Shown: positions 32,961 to 43,100 of the stretch, piece by piece
How positions within the stretch are numbered: the first letter of the stretch is position 1
Layout of the letters: the number at the start of each line of letters is the position of its first letter
Made by a program: the position numbers and the translations under genes
DNA from: Phycisphaerales bacterium
GTDB lineage: Bacteria; Planctomycetota; Phycisphaerae; Phycisphaerales; UBA1924
Direction of reading: 5' to 3'
Assembly (NCBI GenBank): GCA_020849105.1
Contig: JADLGW010000003.1
Span: 1-64,000 of the forward strand
Length of the DNA: 64,000 nucleotides
The notes under the pieces: model-generated
What the model was told of the DNA's origin: nothing
The model's input: the letters and a program-made list of their open reading frames with translations, nothing else
Database searches by the model: none

Positions 32961-33800
32961 ATGAAACTCCGCCGATTCCTCGCGGGCATCTCCGTGCTCG
33001 GCCTCCTGGCCTGTGCCGCGGCGGCGGCGGTGCTCCTGCGCCCCGACCCGGCGGGCGCGAGCATCACGCCGCAGGAGGTGGACCTGTCGCCGCTGGATCG
33101 CATCCCCGCGGCGGCCTGGGATCGGCTCGCCGCCAGGCGCATCTACTTCGCTCACAAATCCGTCGGGGACGACATCGTGGCCGGGATCGAGCAGATACGC
33201 GCCGCCAGGCCGCAGATCTCGCTCGCGGTCCTTGCTGCCGACGGGCCCGGGGAGCAACCCGGCATGACCCACTGCCAGAACGGGACCAACGAGGACCCGA
33301 TGTCCAAGATCGCCGCGTTCTCCGCCGGCCTGGAGAGCGGGCCCGCGCCCGACATCGCCATCCTCAAGTTCTGCTATGTGGATTACGGTGCGCTCCCGCC
33401 CGCGGAACTCTTCGCGGCCTACAAGGCGGCGATCGACAGCCTGCGCAGCCGCAACCCGGGCACGACCTTCATCCATGTCACCATGCCGCTGACCCACGTC
33501 GCGTCCGGCCCGAGGGCCCGGCTCAGGGCGCTGCTGGGGCGCGATGTCACCGGGTATTCGCAGAACCGCGTGCGCAACGAGTACAACCGCCTGCTCCGCG
33601 CCGAGTATTCCGGCCGGGAACCCGTCTTCGACCTGGCCCGCACTGAATCCACGCTTCCCGACGGCCGACGGGCCACCTTTGACAGCGACCAGGAGTGCAT
33701 GGCCGCCGGCTACACCAGCGACGGCGGGCACCTGTCGGAGGCGGGTAGACTCGCCGCCGCCCGCGATTTTCTCCTGACCCTGGCCGGTGCCGCCGAGTGA
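32961..33800 (+). CDS. Secreted SGNH-hydrolase-like protein
   Basis: A 279-aa protein with a signal peptide (FLAGISVLGLLACAAAAAVLL). It resembles SGNH-fold proteins: RIYFAHKSVGDDI in the block I position, IAILKFCYVDYG in the middle, FIHVTMPLTH, and C-terminal YTSDGGHLSEAG with the D-x-x-H catalytic pair. The block I Ser is followed by VGDD rather than GDS. Activity is uncertain. It begins 2 bp after the AsmA-like stop and overlaps the acetyltransferase by four bases, so these three genes are an operon. Confidence 0.65.
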   Translation: MKLRRFLAGISVLGLLACAAAAAVLLRPDPAGASITPQEVDLSPLDRIPAAAWDRLAARRIYFAHKSVGDDIVAGIEQIRAARPQISLAVLAADGPGEQPGMTHCQNGTNEDPMSKIAAFSAGLESGPAPDIAILKFCYVDYGALPPAELFAAYKAAIDSLRSRNPGTTFIHVTMPLTHVASGPRARLRALLGRDVTGYSQNRVRNEYNRLLRAEYSGREPVFDLARTESTLPDGRRATFDSDQECMAAGYTSDGGHLSEAGRLAAARDFLLTLAGAAE

Positions 33801-34291
33801 CGGGCGCGATATCCATTCGCCGCGCCCGCCCCGGCGACGTCCCGCTCGTCCTTGAACTGATCCGCGACCTGGCCGAATACGAGCGCGAGCCCGACGCCGT
33901 TGTTGCGACCGAAGACCTGCTGCACCGCCACCTCTTCGGCTCCGGCAGTCCCGCTGCGGAGTGCCTGATCGGCGAGGTGGACGACCGGCCGCAGGGCTTC
34001 GCCCTCTTCTTCTCGAACTTCTCTACCTGGGTCGGCTGGCCGGGTCTTTATCTCGAGGACCTCTTTGTTCGCCCCCAGGCCCGCGGTCGCGGCCTGGGCA
34101 AGGCCCTGCTCGCCGCGGTCGCCCGCGTGGGTGTGGAGCGCGGGTGCAAGCGCCTTGACTGGTCGGTCCTGAACTGGAACGAGCCCGCCATCGGCTTCTA
34201 CGAGAGCCTCGGCGCCCGGCCGCTGTCCCAGTGGACGGTCTACCGACTCACCGGGGATGCCCTCCACCGCCTGGCCGCGCCGGCGCGGTGA
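33797..34291 (+). CDS. GNAT-family N-acetyltransferase
   Basis: A 164-aa GNAT protein starting at a GTG that overlaps the upstream stop (GTGA). Motif A is LYLEDLFVRPQARGRGLGKALLAAVAR (acetyl-CoA binding R/QxxGxG/A as ARGRGLG) and motif B includes DWSVLNWNEPAIGFYESLGA. It closely resembles the diamine or spermidine acetyltransferase-like subgroup (WVGWPGLYLEDLFV). Substrate unknown. Confidence 0.9.
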   Translation: MTGAISIRRARPGDVPLVLELIRDLAEYEREPDAVVATEDLLHRHLFGSGSPAAECLIGEVDDRPQGFALFFSNFSTWVGWPGLYLEDLFVRPQARGRGLGKALLAAVARVGVERGCKRLDWSVLNWNEPAIGFYESLGARPLSQWTVYRLTGDALHRLAAPAR

Positions 34292-34414
34292 CGATGGCAT
34301 CACCGCACAGCGGGCGGCCCGGCGTGTCGTGTGTGATAGAGAGGCCGCGTCGGCGTGTCCGGATCGACCGCATGATTCACACCAGCGAGTGAACCACCGC
34401 CGTCACCGGGGAGT

Positions 34415-35299
34415 TCAGGCCACCCTGCGGAGCCGCCCGCCCTCGAGCATCTGCTGGCGCTGCAGGGAGCCGACATACCGGCAGACCTGGTCCACCACGA
34501 ACTGGCGGTGACTGGGGTTGAAGGCGAAGTCGAACGCCAGTCCGCAGTAGATGTTCTGTGTGCTATCGACGTGCGTGTGCGCCAGCCGCGCCGTCACCGC
34601 GATGGGGGCGGGGATGTGCGGCGTCAGGTTCAGCCGCAACCAGAACAGGCGGCACCGCTCGAGCGCCCCGGCGTCGCCGCGCTCGACCATCAGGCCCGCG
34701 CCGCCGCCGCCCACGTTCACCAGGCTCGCCCGGAACTTCGGGCCCACTTCCGGCAGCACCGGCTCGGCGCCGAGCGACGCGGGCGTCATGCCCGTCATCC
34801 CGGAACTCAGCATCTCCAGGATCTGGGCGCGGTTGGCCACCTCCGCCAGCGGCACGCTCGTCGGATCGATCAGGGGCCAGCACTCCACCGTCGGCAGGCT
34901 CAGTTCCGCCGTGGAGATTCGGTAGAAGTTGCGGCGCTGGCACCGCTCGACGATGCCCGGCATCATGAGGCGCAGGCCGCGGGCCCTGCCCGCCCCGCTC
35001 GGCGCGGGGGCGGTGGGGGGGAGCGTCCGCGTGTGGAACATCCATCGGTTCTGGCCGATCTGCATCACAGCGATCAGGTCGATCCCATCCCCCAGTTCCA
35101 TCACCTGCCCGGCGGCGTTTGGCTGCTCGACCGTCAGCGTCTCCTCGTCCATCGCCAGCACGCGCACGCGCCACAGCACGCTGGCGTTCGGCTTGGCCGT
35201 TCCGCCCGTGGGCAGCGTGATCTCCAGGGCACCGCCGCGCTCCAGCAGTTGCGAGAGGCACTCGCGCCAACGGTCCGTTCTTGAGCGGCTGGCAGGCAT
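34415..35299 (-). CDS. YcgR/PilZ-like putative cyclic-di-GMP receptor
   Basis: A 294-aa protein with a YcgR-like N-terminal half (GQVMELGDGIDLIAVMQIGQ, WMFHTRTL) and a PilZ-like half. The RxxxR-type motif is present (CQRRNFYRIST), but the second motif, normally D/NxSxxG, reads NVGGGGAG with Gly in place of Ser. C-di-GMP binding is therefore likely but not certain. ATG 35299 is used; GGGGAA lies upstream. With fliS and fliD in the window a flagellar-brake role is a fair guess. Confidence 0.65.
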   Translation of the reverse strand: MPASRSRTDRWRECLSQLLERGGALEITLPTGGTAKPNASVLWRVRVLAMDEETLTVEQPNAAGQVMELGDGIDLIAVMQIGQNRWMFHTRTLPPTAPAPSGAGRARGLRLMMPGIVERCQRRNFYRISTAELSLPTVECWPLIDPTSVPLAEVANRAQILEMLSSGMTGMTPASLGAEPVLPEVGPKFRASLVNVGGGGAGLMVERGDAGALERCRLFWLRLNLTPHIPAPIAVTARLAHTHVDSTQNIYCGLAFDFAFNPSHRQFVVDQVCRYVGSLQRQQMLEGGRLRRVA

Positions 35300-35461
35300 G
35301 GGGCTTCCCCGGCCGGATTCCTTCCGGCAGGTGCCTGCATCGTCGCGATACATGGCCGGCTTGAAGCAACGGGGGGGCGGGTCGCGTCCGCGCGCGGTTA
35401 TCCCCGGCATGGACCGCGGCCGCCTCCGGTTGTTTCCTGTTCTTCCGACGGTCCGACGGGG

Positions 35462-36577
35462 TCAACCGGCCGCCAGGCCAAGGGCCAGCCGCTCCGCCAC
35501 AAAGATCGGCTGGACGTTGTACAGCAGCCGCTCGCACTCATCCAGCAGGCCGATCGCTCGGGAGGCCCGCGCCATGCCCTCCGCATCCGCGGCCATGGAC
35601 GCCCCGTGCAGCCGGCGCCGGTAGCGATCACCCAGCAGCCGCAGCATCCAGCGTGCCGCGGCCGCATTCGCGGAGAGTTTGCTGGCGCGCTTGTTCTCCT
35701 TCTGACGCTCCTCTGCCCAGGTGTCGATGGAGCCTGCGATGGACGCCGCGAGTTCGGGGTTGAAGCGCCCGGCATCGGCCGCCGCAAGCAGCGGCTCCAG
35801 GTGCCGCGCCCAGGCCGTGATGCCCGTGCGGTAGGCGACCTCCGCCACACCGGGGGCGCCATCCGCGAAGCGGGCCAGAAACTCGCGGTCCGCGGGTGTC
35901 GCATCGGCCAGGTGCCGCTGGATCCACGCCGCGAACTCCGCATCGCTGAGCGGGCCGAAGGCCACCGCCTGGCACCGGCTGCGGACCGTCGGGAGCAGGC
36001 GGTCGGCCTGCGGCGTCACCAGGATGACGACCGTGCCGGGCGGCGGTTCCTCCAGGGTCTTGAGCAGCGTGTTCTGGCCCGGGCCCTCGATCAGATCGGC
36101 CTCGTCCACGATGAAGACCTTGGCGGCCGGGCTGTCGGACGTGATCACGCGGGTCCGGTGGGCGGGCTCGATCAGGAACTCATCCAGCACGCCCTTGGCG
36201 ATGTTGCGGAGCACTTGCTCGCGCAGCCTGGCCTCCTCGCTGACCCGGGCCAGTTCCTTCGTGATGATGTGCAGGTCCGGGTGGGTGCCGGCCTCCAGCA
36301 GCCGAACCATCGCGCCGGCGTCGCCGGTCGCGGGGGTCAGCAGTTCACGGGCCAGGGCCATTGCCGTGCGAAACTTCCCGACGCCGACCGGCCCGTGGAA
36401 GATCCAGGCGTGGTGCAGACGCCCGGCGGCGATGGCGCCGCGCAGACGGCGAACCGCACGGTCCTGCCCGATCACCTCGTCGAGCGTGCCCGCCCGCGGC
36501 GGCGGCGGGGCCCACGCCGGGTCGGGCTTCACCTCAACCTCTGCGGCGGCACGCGGTCTGGAGGGGCGCTTGGCCAC
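35462..36577 (-). CDS. holB: DNA polymerase III delta-prime subunit
   Basis: A 371-aa AAA+ clamp-loader subunit. VIGQDRAVRRLRGAIAAGRLHHAWIFHGP is the delta-prime/gamma opening; the P-loop is GPVGVGKFRTA; KVFIVDEADLIEGPGQNTLLKTLEEPP is Walker B and the following helix; LLPTVRSRCQAVAF contains the SRC sensor. It lacks the four-Cys zinc module. A Pro-rich leader precedes the domain. GTG 36577 is the likely start. It helps load the sliding clamp at the replication fork. Confidence 0.88.
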   Translation of the reverse strand: MAKRPSRPRAAAEVEVKPDPAWAPPPPRAGTLDEVIGQDRAVRRLRGAIAAGRLHHAWIFHGPVGVGKFRTAMALARELLTPATGDAGAMVRLLEAGTHPDLHIITKELARVSEEARLREQVLRNIAKGVLDEFLIEPAHRTRVITSDSPAAKVFIVDEADLIEGPGQNTLLKTLEEPPPGTVVILVTPQADRLLPTVRSRCQAVAFGPLSDAEFAAWIQRHLADATPADREFLARFADGAPGVAEVAYRTGITAWARHLEPLLAAADAGRFNPELAASIAGSIDTWAEERQKENKRASKLSANAAAARWMLRLLGDRYRRRLHGASMAADAEGMARASRAIGLLDECERLLYNVQPIFVAERLALGLAAG

Positions 36578-36664
36578 GGCGGAGCGTAGGGGGTGGCGGC
36601 GGGCATCAGCGGCCGGGGTGCGGCTTTCCAGGCCACGCCGCCCTCCGCGTCTTACGCTTTCCCC

Positions 36665-37366
36665 ATGCTCGACTTCTCGCAGTTCCGGGCGCTGACCTTC
36701 GATTGTTACGGCACTCTGATCGACTGGGAGGCGGGCATCCTGCAGGCCATCCGCCCGGTCCTGTCGGTCCACGGCGTGCGGGCATCCGATGAGCAGGTCC
36801 TGGGGGCGTTCGCTCGGCTGGAGGCCGCGGAGGAGGCCGAACCCTACAAGCCATACCGCGAGGTGCTGCGGAACGTGATGGGGCGGCTGGGGCGCGAGTT
36901 CGAGGTGGAGTTCATCGAGCGTGAACTGGACCGTCTGCCGGAGTCGATCCGGCGGTGGCCGGCATTCCCGGACACCGTGCCGGCGCTGGCGCGCCTGGCG
37001 GAGCGGTACTCGATCAACGTCATTTCCAACGTGGACAACGACCTCTTTGATACAACCCGGCAGCGGCTGGGCCTGGACCCGGAGCATGTGGTGACGGCGG
37101 AGTTGTGCCGCGCCTACAAGCCCTCGCCCCGCAACTTCAGGGTGATGCTCGCGCTCCTGGACCTGCCGACGGAGAGCGTCCTGCATGTGGCGCAGAGCCG
37201 CTACCACGACATCGCCCCGGCCCGCGGCCTCGGCCTGTCCACGGTGTGGGTGAACCGCCGGCGCGGGAAACCGGGCGCCACCCCGCCATCGGACGCGGTC
37301 GCGGACCTGGAGGTGCCGGACCTGGCGGCGCTCGCGGACCTGACGCGCCCGCCGAAAGAACCATGA
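36665..37366 (+). CDS. HAD-family hydrolase (haloacid dehalogenase type II-like)
   Basis: A 233-aa HAD enzyme. Motif I is LTFDCYGTLIDWE with nucleophile Asp13; motif II VISNVDNDLF; motif III Lys in RAYKPSPRNF; motif IV LHVAQSRYHDIAPARGLGL. This matches the 2-haloalkanoic acid dehalogenase-like subgroup, though physiological substrates are often phosphoesters. ATG 36665 is used because upstream residues in the frame lack coding bias. Divergent from holB. Confidence 0.9.
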   Translation: MLDFSQFRALTFDCYGTLIDWEAGILQAIRPVLSVHGVRASDEQVLGAFARLEAAEEAEPYKPYREVLRNVMGRLGREFEVEFIERELDRLPESIRRWPAFPDTVPALARLAERYSINVISNVDNDLFDTTRQRLGLDPEHVVTAELCRAYKPSPRNFRVMLALLDLPTESVLHVAQSRYHDIAPARGLGLSTVWVNRRRGKPGATPPSDAVADLEVPDLAALADLTRPPKEP

Positions 37367-37475
37367 TTTGTGCGAGCCGCTCTGAACTCCGTGCCTCCGT
37401 GCTCACCCGCCTTCACGCGGGCGCCCGCCGGCGCGGGAATGGGCACAGGGGGCAGGGCGCAACGAAGGCGAGGGC

Positions 37476-38879
37476 TCAGCCGGCGAGGCGCTCGGGCTCG
37501 ATGCCGAGCGACTTCATCTTCTTGTAGAGCGTGGTGCGGTTGATGCGGAGTTGCTCGGCAGTGTGCTGCCGGTTCCAGCCGTTGGCCCGCAGGGCGCTGA
37601 GGATAATTCGCCGCTCCGGCTCGCGCATCGCATCCTCCAGGGGCGTGGGCACCCACGGCCCGCCGAGTGTCGCCGGGCCCATCCCGGCCGGCGGCGACGC
37701 GACGTGCGGCGGCAGGTCGTCCACGTCGATCGTGGGGCTCTGCGCCATGACCGCGGCCCGCTCGACGATGTTGCGAAGCTCCCGCACATTGCCGGGGTAC
37801 CGGAACGCGCACAGCGCCGCCAGGGCCGCGGGCGTGAATCCGGTGAGTTGCTTCGCCAGTTCGGCCGACTGCTCGCGCAGGAAGCCCTCGGCCAGAGGCC
37901 GGATATCCCCGGCGCGGTCCCGCAGGGGCGGAAGGTCGATGGCGACGACATTGATGCGGTAGTACAGGTCCTGGCGGAACTGGCCCGACGCGACCAGCGC
38001 CTCCAGCGGCTGGTTGCTGGCCAGCAGCACCCGGGCATCCACCTCGACGGTCGTGTTTGATCCCACGGGCTCGAACTTCCGCTCCTGGAGCACCCGAAGC
38101 AGTTTGAGTTGCATCCCCGGTGATGCGGAGTTGATCTCGTCCAGGAAGATCGTCCCGCCGCTGGCCGCCAGGAAACGCCCGGGCTTGTCGGTGTGGGCGC
38201 CCGTGAAGGCGCCGCGGACGTGACCGAAGAGTTCGGATTCCAGCAGCGTCTCCGGGATCGACCCGCACGAGAGTTCGACGAACGGCTTGTTTCGCCGTGG
38301 TCCCGCCCGGTGGATCGCCCTGGCCACCAGCGACTTCCCCGTGCCGGACTCACCCGTCATCAGCACCGTTGTCCGGCCGGGCGCGACAGCACGGACCAGT
38401 TCCATGACCTTCAGCATCCGCGGGTCGGACCCCAGCACGTTGGCCAGCGCGGCCTCCCCGTCGGCGCGGCGACGCAGGGATGCGTTCTCCGAGAGCAGCA
38501 TGTGCTGCCGCAGGGCCCGCGCCAGCGCGGCGCGCAGTTCGGCATCCACCAGGGGCTTGGTCAGGTAGTCCACCGCCCCCAGGCGCAGCGCCTCGACGGC
38601 CTGCGCGATCGAGCCGTAGCCCGTGAGCATGAGCACAGCGGTCACGCGGTGCCTGAGAGCCGTACGCCGCAGCACCTCCAGGCCGTCCATCCCGGGGAGC
38701 GAGACGTCGCAGATCAGCACCTGGAACGGCCGCTCCGCCTTGTCCGCGCCGTCGAGCGCCGCCAGCGCGTCGGGGCCGCCGGAGCACGTCGCCGTGTCGT
38801 GCCCCTCGCTCGCGAGAAACTCCGCCAGCGACCGCGCCACGATCGCGTCGTCATCGACGATGAGGATGCGCGCGTTCAT
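37476..38879 (-). CDS. NtrC-family sigma-54-dependent response regulator
   Basis: A 467-aa regulator with three domains: receiver (acidic DDD at 9-11, phospho-acceptor Asp58, Lys108), AAA+ sigma-54 activator (Walker A GESGTGKS at 176-183, GAFTGA 223-228, Walker B FLDE 245-248, arginine finger region FRQDLYYRINV), and a Fis-type HTH at the end (GWNRQHTAEQLRINRTTLYKKMKSLGI). Its ATG overlaps the kinase stop (ATGA), so the pair is one operon. It would activate sigma-54 promoters; none with clear TGGCAC-N5-TTGC was seen here. Confidence 0.93.
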   Translation of the reverse strand: MNARILIVDDDAIVARSLAEFLASEGHDTATCSGGPDALAALDGADKAERPFQVLICDVSLPGMDGLEVLRRTALRHRVTAVLMLTGYGSIAQAVEALRLGAVDYLTKPLVDAELRAALARALRQHMLLSENASLRRRADGEAALANVLGSDPRMLKVMELVRAVAPGRTTVLMTGESGTGKSLVARAIHRAGPRRNKPFVELSCGSIPETLLESELFGHVRGAFTGAHTDKPGRFLAASGGTIFLDEINSASPGMQLKLLRVLQERKFEPVGSNTTVEVDARVLLASNQPLEALVASGQFRQDLYYRINVVAIDLPPLRDRAGDIRPLAEGFLREQSAELAKQLTGFTPAALAALCAFRYPGNVRELRNIVERAAVMAQSPTIDVDDLPPHVASPPAGMGPATLGGPWVPTPLEDAMREPERRIILSALRANGWNRQHTAEQLRINRTTLYKKMKSLGIEPERLAG

Positions 38880-39805
38880 GCGCCCCCCGAAGGGCCCGGG
38901 GGAGGGCCGAGGTCGCCGATCGCCCGCCAGCCGCGGGGCCGCGGCCAGGGGTAGACGACGCGGAGCACGGCGCCGGGTCGGCGCGGATCGCCCAGGTCGG
39001 TGCGGCGGCGGAGTTGAATCGCCCCGCCCGCCTCGCGGACGACCTCGTGCGCGATCGCCAGGCCCAGGCCCAGTCCTTCCGGCTTGCTGGTGACCCCGAA
39101 CTCCATCACCCGGTCGCCCTCGCGGGCGGAGCCGATGCCGACGCCGTCGTCCAGGATTTCCAGCGTAATGAACCGCTCGTTGCCCGCGGCGCGTGGGGCG
39201 CCCGGTCCTTCGTCTCGCCCCGCTTCGCGCCCGGCGCGCAGCCCCGCGCGGACCTCGACCAGGCCGCCCGCGCCCTGCTCGCCGTGCGGCGTCGCCCGGA
39301 TGATCGCCTCCACGGCGTTGCGGACTCCGTTGAGGATCACCGGGTACATGGGCCCGACCGGAGCCGAGCCCGCCGGATCCTCGATATTCACACGGATGGA
39401 GACCCGGTGCTCCGCCGCCTCCGGCGTGAGCACGTCCGCGGCGTGCTGGGCCGCTTCGCCCAGCGTGACCGGGTGCGCGGGGGCCAGAGCGGGCGACGAG
39501 ACCACCGAACCGGAACTCCGCATGGCCGCGTTCACCAGGTCGGACATCCGCTCCATCGCTCCGTGCACGGTCGTGATCTGGCGCAGGGCCGCGTCGATCT
39601 GCGCCCCGCCGAGCCCCGCGCAGCGCGGGTCCAGGGCACGCCGGGCCAGGCCCAGGCATCGCATCGACCCATCCAGCAGGTTGGACAGGTCGTGCGACAG
39701 CGCCGTCAGACGCTCCACCGCGAAGGGGCCGTCCTCCGCGGCCGGGCGGTCGCTCCCGGCGTGCCGGCGCAGGTGCAGCGGTCTGTGATCCTCTGGAGGC
39801 TTCAT
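38876..39805 (-). CDS. Soluble sensor histidine kinase
   Basis: A 309-aa kinase without TM segments or a recognisable sensory domain. HisKA-like helix LTALSHDLSNLLDGSM with phospho-acceptor His38; HATPase: N-box GVRNAVEAI, G1 DDGVGIG, G2 TSKPEGLGLGLAIAHEVV. It is cognate to the downstream NtrC-type regulator. ATG 39805 has GGAG close upstream; a GTG seven codons earlier (39826) is the alternative. Confidence 0.85.
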   Translation of the reverse strand: MKPPEDHRPLHLRRHAGSDRPAAEDGPFAVERLTALSHDLSNLLDGSMRCLGLARRALDPRCAGLGGAQIDAALRQITTVHGAMERMSDLVNAAMRSSGSVVSSPALAPAHPVTLGEAAQHAADVLTPEAAEHRVSIRVNIEDPAGSAPVGPMYPVILNGVRNAVEAIIRATPHGEQGAGGLVEVRAGLRAGREAGRDEGPGAPRAAGNERFITLEILDDGVGIGSAREGDRVMEFGVTSKPEGLGLGLAIAHEVVREAGGAIQLRRRTDLGDPRRPGAVLRVVYPWPRPRGWRAIGDLGPPPGPSGGA

Positions 39806-40117
39806 GCTCTCCGTCCCAATCGACACCGCGTGCGCGGTGCTTCAGGCGGCGCGGCACGCGCAGCCCGGGCTCTCGGACCCTGGCGGCGGACAGGCCGCGT
39901 GAACGTTGCCGCCGGTCAACACGCGCCCGCTGGAGTGTTGCCCGGGATCGACAGGAAGCCAGCGGACGGATGGTCTCGGGCGCGGCGCAGGGCGCACCCG
40001 TAGCGGGTATGCGGGTTGTAGGGCGAACCCACGAACGGCCGGAGCGGTCGCCCGCCCCCAACCGTCTGAAACTCCGGCCCACGGGCGTGGTGGTCACGCC
40101 GCCCGGCGGCACGGGGC
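39806..40117. other. Intergenic region without visible gene
   Basis: 312 bp between ileS and the kinase operon, both minus strand. No open frame with the GC-biased third positions of neighbouring genes, no repeat of the GTGCCAC family and no clear terminator. It presumably holds the promoter of the two-component operon. Confidence 0.5.
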
Positions 40118-43100
40118 CTACGCGAGCCCCATCGCCGCTGCGTCGCGGGCGCTGAGCGGCTCGTCGCTGCCGGGCCACATGCGGACCGTGCCGTCACGCT
40201 TCCACGAGCGGGCGCACTTGGGCTCGTCGCGCAGGTCATAGGCCTCCGGCTCTGTGCGGGCGGCGTCGACAGTCGCCCGGCTGACGTTCAGCAGGTCCGC
40301 GAGGTCCGTCGTGTCGAAGCGCGAGAGCACGCCGCCCTCGTCGGGCAGCCGGACGCCCAGGTCCAGCGGGTTCTCGACGCCGAGCGTGCCGCGGGCCCTC
40401 TCGATGGCGAGCAGGGCGCGGTGACGCACGTCCATGACGGTCTTCCACGCCGGATCGGCGGTGCTGCCGAGCGCGCGGACGAACTCCAGCGTGTGGACCG
40501 ACTTCTGCTGGTCGGTCGGCGGCACGCGGTGCAGTTCGCGCCACGCCTCGTCGGCGGTGTGCGGCAGGATCGGGGCGAGCAGCGTGCACAGCCCCTCCGT
40601 CAGGTGCCACAGCGCCGCCTGCGTCGCCCGCCGCCGCGGCGAGCCGGGCGTGTCGCAGTAGAGGCGGTCCTTGATCGCGGCCAGGTACGTGGCGCTCAGC
40701 GTGTCGTTGCAGAAATCGTAGAGGCGCTTCTGCGCGTCCTGGAAGTCGAACCGCTCGTACGCGGCCACGACGGCCGATGCAAGGGCGTCGTACTCCGACA
40801 AGACCCAGGCTTCGATCCGCGTGGCCCGGCGCTCCGCGCCGGTGTCTTGGGTGGGCCGGCTCTCCGAGCCGACACCGCCGTCGCGGAGCGGCGGTCCACC
40901 CGGATAGTCGTCCAGGTTGCTCAGCATGAACCGCAGCGTGTTGCGCACCTTGCGGTAACTCTCGCCCGCGACCGTGAAGTACGACCGGTCCACCTTGACG
41001 TCGTTCTCGCAGGCCAGCGACGCGACCCACCAGCGGCACACGTCCGCCCCGAGTTCCTTCAGCAGGTCCTCGACCTCGACCGTGTTGCCGAGGCTCTTGG
41101 ACATCTTGCGCCCGTCCTTGTCCACCATGAACCCGTGCGTGAGCAGCGTGCGGTAGGGCGGCCTGCCGGTCGCGCCCAGCGACGTGAGCAGCGACGACTG
41201 GAACCACCCGCGGTGCTGGTCCGAGCCCTCCAGGTACAGGTCCGTCGGCAGCGCGGCGTCGCCGAACCGCTCGCGGATGACGGCGTTCCACGTCGAGCCC
41301 GACTCGAACCACACGTCGAGGATGTCCGGGCCTTTCTTTAGAGCGGCGACCGTCAGGGAGCGGCCCGTCAGTTCCTCCATCACCACCGGGTCATCGCGCA
41401 CCAGTTCCGCCGGCGCGGCGCTGAACCACACGTCCGAGCCCTTCTCGCGCACGACTCTCGCCACGGCGCGCACCGACGCCGCGGTCATGTAGACCTGCTC
41501 CTTCCCGTCCGCGCCCGCGGCAAAGAACGCCGGGATCGGCAATCCCCACGCCCGCTGCCGACTGATGCACCAGTCCGGGCGCGACTCCAGCATCCCCCGC
41601 ATGCGGTTGCGCCCCCACTCCGGCACGAACGACACTGAATCCCGTGGGGCAGGCGTCTCGCCTGCCTCGGGGGCTGAAAGGCCCCGCCCCGCCGTTACAG
41701 CCGCGAGCGCCAGGTCGCGCACGGACGTGCGGTCCCGCGCCGTGGGCTTGTCCACGCCGACGAACCACTGCTCCGTGCAGCGGAAGATCACCGGCGACTT
41801 GCCGCGCCAGTCGTGCGGGTAACTGTGCGTGAAGCGGTGCGAGAAGAACAGGTGCCCGCTCTCGCGCAGGTGCCTGACGATCAGGTCGTTGGCGGTCCAG
41901 ATCGAAAGCCCGCGCAGCCACGCGGGCACGCTGTCGTCGTAGGTGCCGTTCCCGCGGACGGGGCAGTAGATCGGTAGCCCCTCGCGCTGCCCGGTCTGGT
42001 AGTCCTCCGTGCCGTGCCCGGGGGCAGTGTGCACGAGCCCCGTGCCGTCCCCGAGCGTGACGTAGTCGGCGGGGACCACGGTGAAGATCTTGGATAGGTC
42101 GGCTCTCCGAGCCGACTCTTCGTCGCCGCCGTCGGCTCGGAGAGCCGACCTGCCCAGGAACGGATGCCGGTACCGCAGTCCAACAAGCCGGTCGCCGGTT
42201 GTCGTCGCCAGCACGCGCGCGTCCTCGCTGCTGGCGAGTTTCGTCACGCGCTCGACGGCGTCCGCGGCCATCACCGTCACGTTGCCATCCACACGCACCA
42301 GCGCGTAGGCGAACTTCGGGTTCGCCGCGATCGCCAGGTTCGCCGGGAGCGTCCACGGCGTCGTGGTCCAGATCATGAACGTGGGCGTCTGCGTCGGGCG
42401 CGCACTATCCCCTTCGTGCTCCGCGTCCTCTTCAGGAAGTCCAAAGGCGCGGTACACCGCCGCCGCGTCGGCCGCCTCGAAGTCCACATACACCGACGTG
42501 TCCTGGCGGTCGTAGTACTCCAGTTCCGCCTCGGCGAGCGCCGTCTCGTTGGCGATCGACCAGTGCACGGGCTTGAGCGCCCGGTACACCAGCCCCTGCT
42601 CCATCAGGGACGCCAGCACCTCCAGCGTCGCCCCCTCGAACTCCGGCGACATCGTCAGGTACGGGTGCGCGTAGTCCGCCAGCGTCAGCAGCCGCTTCAT
42701 CTGCTCGGCCTGCAACCTGACGTACTTCTCGGCGTACTTCCGGCACTCGCGGCGCACGGCCATGCGGCGCTGATCCTCCGGCAGCCCCGACAACTTGTCG
42801 AGTTTCCCGGCCTCCATCAGTTCCGTCATCACCTTGTGCTCGATGGGCAGGCCGTGGCAGTCCCACCCCGGTACATACGGGCTCGCCCGGCCCATCATCA
42901 GGCGCGTGCGCACAACGAAATCCTTCAGGCACTTGTTCAGCAGGTGGCCCAGGTGGATCGAACCGTTGGCGTAGGGCGGGCCGTCGTGGAAGACGTAGGG
43001 CTCCTGCCCGCGGTGGGCCTCCTGCACACGGTCATACAGCCCCATCGCGTCCCAGCGCCTGAGGCTGGCCGGCTCGTTCTGCACCAGGTTGGCCTTCATC

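Noticed and set aside
37476-39805. Sigma-54 promoter targets of the NtrC-type regulator in this window
   Set aside because: No TGGCAC-N5-TTGC with acceptable match ahead of a gene; TGGCAC occurrences belong to the hairpin repeats or lie in coding sequence.
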